From contig VZSR01000520.1 of NCBI GenBank assembly GCA_013398615.1, positions 23,538,551-23,602,550 on the forward strand: a stretch of DNA of 64,000 nucleotides, written 5' to 3'. Source of the DNA: Brachypodius melanocephalos. Taxonomy: Eukaryota > Chordata > Aves > Passeriformes > Pycnonotidae. The translations under genes and the position numbers were made by a program. The notes below the pieces were generated by a model, which saw only the letters and a list, made by a program, of their open reading frames with translations, did no database searches and was not told where the DNA came from. Positions within the stretch are counted from its first letter, which is position 1. Each line of letters starts with the position of its first letter. This document shows, one piece after another, positions 59,401-64,000 of the stretch.

Positions 59401-61172
59401 AGTTTTGATGTCATTCCTGAGCCAAATTTGCCAAGCTCACCAAGGACTAGAATAGAATTCACACACACTTGCGGAATGGTTTGTGTAGACAGTAACAGCT
59501 GCTTTGAAGCTATTACAAGTCTATTACTTGAGCAGGGAAATGAGGGTTATTACTGACTTCATTAGCAAGACCTATTACTTTGTAGATTTAGAAGCTCTGA
59601 AGGTCATAAGGAGCTCCCTTCTGTAAATATATGTGCAGAAATATGCATAGTAAAAATACACTTCAGCAGTAAAGTTGTGTGTTTGCAAATACTCTGTGTT
59701 ATACTTAGTATTTTTAAGTGGCATCTTCATATTCCAGAAGAATAAATTGTATCTTATTAAATATGCACTATTTATTGGCTGACAAACAGGACCAACACTG
59801 AAAAATTAAAATTATTATGTAATGCTGAAATATCATTTGCTTTTCATAAGGTTTATTTAAATGGAAACAAAAAAAGACAATGTGTAAGGCCTCTAAATCT
59901 GGTCTAACATTAGTGATACAGCTGTATCTCAGCATTTGCTTTTGTATTGGCTGAAGGACTTCTTAGGTAATAGGTTGTTAAAATATGAACAAAACACCTG
60001 TAATAATGCTTAACTATTCACAAAACAGTAATAGACTACGTAAATTTTTCTTTGATGATAAATTTGATTAATTATAAATGTTGTATGAGTACTTTGAAGA
60101 GAACAGAAAGTTCAAACCCCAAGTTATCTGAAGATGAATTAATTAAAGTGTAAATTTAAACTTACTCCCCCCCCCCATACTGTCAAGAATGGCCTCCCTA
60201 TATCTTGGTGAAAATACTTTTCTTTTGTCAAAAAATGCTTCTTTGAGTGTTCTTCAGTTTACCGACAGAGTAAAACTCCCTGACTCACATTAGGGGAGAG
60301 CAGGATGAATGCCTGCTTAGAGGTCATCCCTAGAAGACTGTGGCTGTACAGGTCCCTCTTTACTGTCCTCTCCCCTTGTACCCTTGGACAATGTAGTATT
60401 TTGTGTCTATACTAATTTAAGAAGTGCATGATAAAATTACTTGTAATAATGTGCCAGTAAATAGAATCTTGTTCTTCTTCCTTCTCTGACAGTTCCTGGG
60501 AGAGAGTAAAAACGGGGATAAAGTCAGTTTGAGGTGTTAGATTGGAAGTAGATAAATTTTTAAGCATTATTATTTTTTAAAATAATAATTGCTTTAAACC
60601 ATCTGACAGTTTTTTAAAGGGAGATGTAGCAAATATACTTTATGGTTGTATAGAAAAAAACAGGTGACCATCTTTTGATAAATTACAGCTTATAGCTAAG
60701 GAAACATTTATTATGATATTGTAAATAATATACTTTTTTATTTTAAATTTAGTGCCAGAAGTTGTACATTCACATTTAATTAAATATATTTGTTGGTTGC
60801 ATTGAATACTGCTGTTTCCTCCTAGACAGGCTTCATTAGCACAGTGGATATGTTTCTTCTCTAATAACTAGAGACCACCTGAATTACTGGCAGGGAGAGT
60901 TCTTGGCAAGTTAGGTTTGTGCAAGAAGTACTTTTTGTCACAAATTAAGGCTGTTAGTCTTCAAGAGGTGTAAATGTGAAAAAGTTGAAATAATGCACAG
61001 ATGATGATGTCACTGAGATGACAATAACAGCTGATGATATTAATGAGTCTGATTCCTGTTGTAAATAACCACTCTGTGTTGGTTCTTAGTGGATAATTTA
61101 TTCTGTATTATCAGAGATGAATAATGGAAATACCAGTGCTTGGTTTGAACATCCTTTCCTTTCCTTTGACAG
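56402..61172 (+). other. NUBPL: NUBPL intron 8 (4,771 bp)
   Basis: Noncoding, AT-rich, from donor GTAAGTC to acceptor CCTTTGACAG. The only notable simple sequence is a run of ten C residues (60167-60176). I recognise no interspersed repeat or second gene in it. Confidence 0.85.
60167..60176. repeat. C10 homopolymer
   Basis: Ten C residues in AT-rich surroundings in intron 8; simple repeat. Confidence 0.9.
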
Positions 61173-61293
61173 GTTTTAGGATTGGTTCAAAATATGAGTG
61201 TTTTCCAATGTCCCAAATGCAAGCATGAGACACATATTTTTGGAGCTGATGGCGTAAGAGATCTGGCAAAAACCCTTGGATTGGATATTTTGG
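61173..61293 (+). CDS. NUBPL: NUBPL exon 9 (121 nt), CPKC exon, phase 1 end
   Basis: The exon lies between acceptor CCTTTGACAG and donor GTAAGA. It encodes VLGLVQNMSVFQCPKCKHET followed by HIFGADGVRDLAKTLGLDIL and the first base of Gly. The C-x-x-C pair is the family cluster-binding motif; in Ind1/NBP35-type proteins two such pairs, one per monomer, bridge a [4Fe-4S] cluster. The 121-nt length equals human exon 9 as I recall it (c.694-814). The next expected residues (DIPLHLNIRE-like) lie in exon 10, which is not in the window. Confidence 0.98.
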
Positions 61294-64000
61294 GTAAGAA
61301 TATGGAAATGGTTTTATTTTTGAAGAAAAATTCCATGGTGTGCATGAAGCATTAGCTGAACTATGAAACTGCATAATCCTAGATTACTTTGTATTCAGAC
61401 CATTTTCAGATATAGTGGAACTAAAAGGTAGTATGTTCTGTTCCTTGTCAGTCCTGTAATGGTGATGTTGACTGCATATGAAAATTCTTGAACTGCATCT
61501 TAAATCTTTGTATTTACAAACAGTCCTCAATGTGAATTGTTTTGATATCTATGTGCTATATTACCTGAAATTTGTTAGGTGGTTGACTATACAGCAATCT
61601 TTAAAAATGATCAAGAATTCTGTTTAGTCTTAGGACAGACCTAAACTCTGTCCTATAATATTAATTAATGTTTTTTCATTTATTTCATTTAAATGAAATG
61701 AGTTGTTACATATTGACTCAGTGGAGGCCTTATAGCAGCCTTCTGGTACCTAAATGGGTCTTAAAAGAAAACTGGAGGCTTTTTACAAAGGCAGACAATG
61801 ATAGGGCAATGGAGAATTACTTTGAGCTGCAGAAGGTAGATTTAGATCAGATATAAGGAAGAAATTCTTTACTGTGAGGGACTGGCACAGGTTGTCCAGA
61901 GTTGTGAGTGCTCCATTCCTGAAAATGTTCAAGGGCAGGTTGAATGGGGCTGTGAGCCACCTGCTCTACTTGAAGCTGTCCCTCTCCATGGAAGGGGAGT
62001 TGGAACTAAAGGATTTTTAAGGTCCCTTCTGACTTAAACCATTCTGTGGTTAGCTGTGATTAAGCTATCTGTCATGCCTGTAGGCTGAAAGATACATGGA
62101 TCTTTAAAATATACATTACTGATTTAAAAAGGCATGGTTCAACCTGCACTGTAAGTAAAGAATGTAACACAGCGTAATTAAGTTGGTAAATGGGGTAATT
62201 GCATGTGCTAATGATGTGTTTCCATGTATTACTCTAATTATCTCAATGATTTTCCATAGCTAATTCATTAAAAAGAACCAGGAAGCTCACTTAGAAAGAT
62301 CAACACAGGAACATCAAGGTCTGACATAGACTTAAGATAGCAAGGCAGCACATAATTAAAGACATGGTTTTGGACTATCTTTTAGTTTTCTGAATATATA
62401 ATGAGTTGTGATCAGAACCCAAGGGGACTTCTACAGCCCTGGGTTATGTGGATGGATGCAAATGCTCTGCAAGTAGTGGAATCAAACATGCATTTAGATG
62501 CAGAAGCACGAATGATGTACCATGGCATTGGTCCCATAGGTGGTTTTTGTTATTTCCTAAGAGTGCAGAACTGATTATGATTGGATTTAATTGGGAATGA
62601 TGTGAGGGATGTACAGATTTAGCAGAGGATAGATGAGATGTACAAAATAAAGCAGAGTGAAGTTTATCTTCAAACTGTCAATGTAAAACCAGGCTAAGAT
62701 TAGGAGTAATACCCCAAGGGTTACATTTAGAATTACAGTACTTGATCTGATTAGTGTTCTCCTCCTTTCAGGGATGACCATTACATAATAATACCATATG
62801 GTATGGCAAGAATTACTGCTTACAGATTTTACATTAATCCATCCCAAATGGAAGTTTTATCTCAGTATTACTTGAATTCTGCCCAAAAACCTTGAGAACA
62901 TATTTTTACATATATGTCTGTAAAGAGCATATATTTAAAATTAGTAATTCTGACTTTATTTTGCCTGTATTTTCTGACACCTATGGCTGTTCTGTTTGTT
63001 TAGGTGAGCACCTAATCCTCCTTGGAAACCCAACAAGATGTTTGTCACTCAACATCTGACAAATTCCACAAGCTAACAGTGTGCAGGATTGAAAAGTATT
63101 GTCCTTGCACTTGCTTGGAGTTGGCTGTCATTAGTATTACTTAATACCTTGGTTTTGTTTATGATAGAAGACAATTTGCAGTTGCCGGGAGACTTTCAAG
63201 TGTAGTCCATTGTTTAATATACTTTTGATTGTCTTTTATTTTTACTGTTCTCTAAAGGAAAATGTGACAAGGTCTGCGAGAGAGACTTTGTGCTGCTGAT
63301 TTTCCTCTCCCTATCTCTGATATTTTTTTCCTGAAGTTTGAGGGCTGTAAGCGTGACCAGAAAAGCTATGTCATTGGTATACATGATACTGAGATAATAA
63401 TTTCTGTGTGTTCCATCCTGACCTTTGCAATTCTTGGCTTTTTTTTTTTTTTTTAACTCTGTCTGGTTCCTGACCATCAGCAGTGACTGCCAGATTTTTA
63501 AAACTTTTGGTTTTCTTCCTACAGTAAGTTTAAATTATTCTCTTTCTTTGCTGTCAGCAGTAGTTGTTAATATCAGAAAAACTTAGGATGACAAGCTCCC
63601 ATTACATTGGGTAGTGAAGAATAGTATAAAAGTTTTATTTTTCTCAAACCCTTATCACCCAAACAGCTATGCAGATAGCTTTGATGTCTTCTGCTTAAAT
63701 TATAAATTTTTGATTTTTAAAAATTAACAGTGCATTTTTCTTTATCTTCTGACTGCACTTCTGTTCTTACAAGTCTTGTTATGCTCCTGTAATACCAGCA
63801 TATGTTTGTAAGTCTGATGAGGGAAAGAGAGAGGCTGCTATTTTGTAATTATTGGAGATTGTTATTAAGCTGATAGTGAAGAAATATTTTGTCATTAACA
63901 AAACATCCTCAGAAAAAAGGAGGTTAGTCTCTACATAAAACAAGAATTGGAAGTCAGTGTCAGGGAGATTTACAAAGTTACTGTTATTCAATGAAGAATG
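61294..64000 (+). other. NUBPL: NUBPL intron 9, 5' part
   Basis: Noncoding up to the end of the window. It holds a CR1 copy (61715-62062) and a T-run near 63439-63454. I looked for exon 10 (DIPLHLNIRE-like peptide after an AG) and did not find it, so intron 9 is longer than 2.7 kb. Confidence 0.85.
61715..62062 (+). repeat. CR1 LINE fragment, 3' end, sense
   Basis: In order: GAGGCCTTATAGCAGCCTTC, GTACCTAAATGGGTCTTAAA, GAAAACTGGAGGCTTTTTAC, GGTAGATTTAGATCAGATAT, AAGAAATTCTTTACTGTGAG, CACAGGTTGTCCAGAG, GTTGAATGGGGCTGTGAGCC and GGTCCCTTCTGACTTAAACC, ending near CATTCTGTGGTTA. A typical 3'-end CR1, moderately diverged. Confidence 0.95.

Larger units (their letters stand above)
1..64000 (+). other. 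NUBPL: NUBPL gene locus, internal part (exons 3-9 of 11)
   Basis: The seven exons below join in one open frame of 558 nt whose product reads as NUBPL, a member of the Mrp/NBP35 P-loop ATPase family. In the mitochondrial matrix the family member delivers a [4Fe-4S] cluster to subunits of NADH:ubiquinone oxidoreductase during complex I assembly. Visible signatures are DADIYGPS (exon 4), VIDMPPGTGD (exon 7, Walker B and family signature), STPQDVALLDAHKG (exon 8) and CPKC (exon 9, cluster-ligand cysteine pair). Human NUBPL is about 319 residues, so the window holds roughly residues 86-272. The P-loop and targeting peptide are upstream and the C-terminus is downstream. Every junction has GT-AG and the phases agree. 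By recalled human cDNA numbering, exon 8 ends at c.693 and exon 9 at c.814, which fits the 121-nt exon 9 here. No frameshift or stop was seen, so the gene looks functional. Confidence 0.96.

Noticed and set aside
61294..64000. Search for NUBPL exon 10 in the last 2.7 kb
   Set aside because: No DIPLHLNIRE-like coding stretch after an acceptor was found.
1..64000. CRISPR arrays, tRNA or rRNA genes, bacterial operons or integrated phage
   Set aside because: None seen: no regularly spaced repeats with spacers, no cloverleaf with intact boxes, and all frames outside NUBPL are short and unordered.

Overview
The window is vertebrate nuclear DNA, almost certainly from a bird. Evidence: short coding exons with GT-AG introns of up to 21.5 kb, AT-rich introns, one small sharp CpG island, and at least five truncated CR1 LINE copies of the type that dominates avian genomes, plus LTR-like sequences resembling bird endogenous retroviral repeats. 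There are no prokaryotic operons, rRNA or tRNA genes, or CRISPR arrays.

One protein-coding gene spans the whole window on the + strand. It is NUBPL (IND1/huInd1), the mitochondrial P-loop iron-sulfur protein needed to assemble respiratory complex I. Seven internal coding exons are visible. By human exon numbering they are exons 3 to 9: 2229-2263, 12947-13037, 24196-24235, 24326-24416, 45955-46048, 56316-56401 and 61173-61293. Joined, they give 558 nt of uninterrupted frame (186 codons) covering the middle of the ATPase fold: the helix after the P-loop, the DADIYGPS switch region, the Walker B and MPPGTGD segment, and the CPKC cysteine pair. The start, targeting peptide and P-loop (exons 1-2) lie before the window. 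The C-terminal exons 10-11 lie after it.

Layout: 1-2228 end of intron 2 with a CR1; 2264-12946 intron 3, with a MIR-like SINE and a CpG island near 5.9-6.3 kb that may be a promoter or CTCF site; 13038-24195 intron 4, with a CR1, a strong G-quadruplex run and two LTR-like copies; 24236-24325 a 90-bp intron 5; 24417-45954 intron 6, with an LTR-like/minisatellite block, a divergent CR1, a pair of related 0.4-kb repeats and a 17-bp perfect inverted repeat; 46049-56315 intron 7, starting with a duplicated splice donor and holding a CR1; 56402-61172 intron 8; 61294-64000 start of intron 9 with a CR1.

I found no convincing new multi-gene system. The best leads are local: a 28-bp duplication that copies the exon 7 3' end together with its splice donor, the 90-bp intron 5 with a second acceptor that would introduce a stop, and the intronic CpG island, from which a transcript could only encode a NUBPL form without its P-loop. 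Human comparisons (exon numbers, lengths, residues) are from memory and were not checked against a database.
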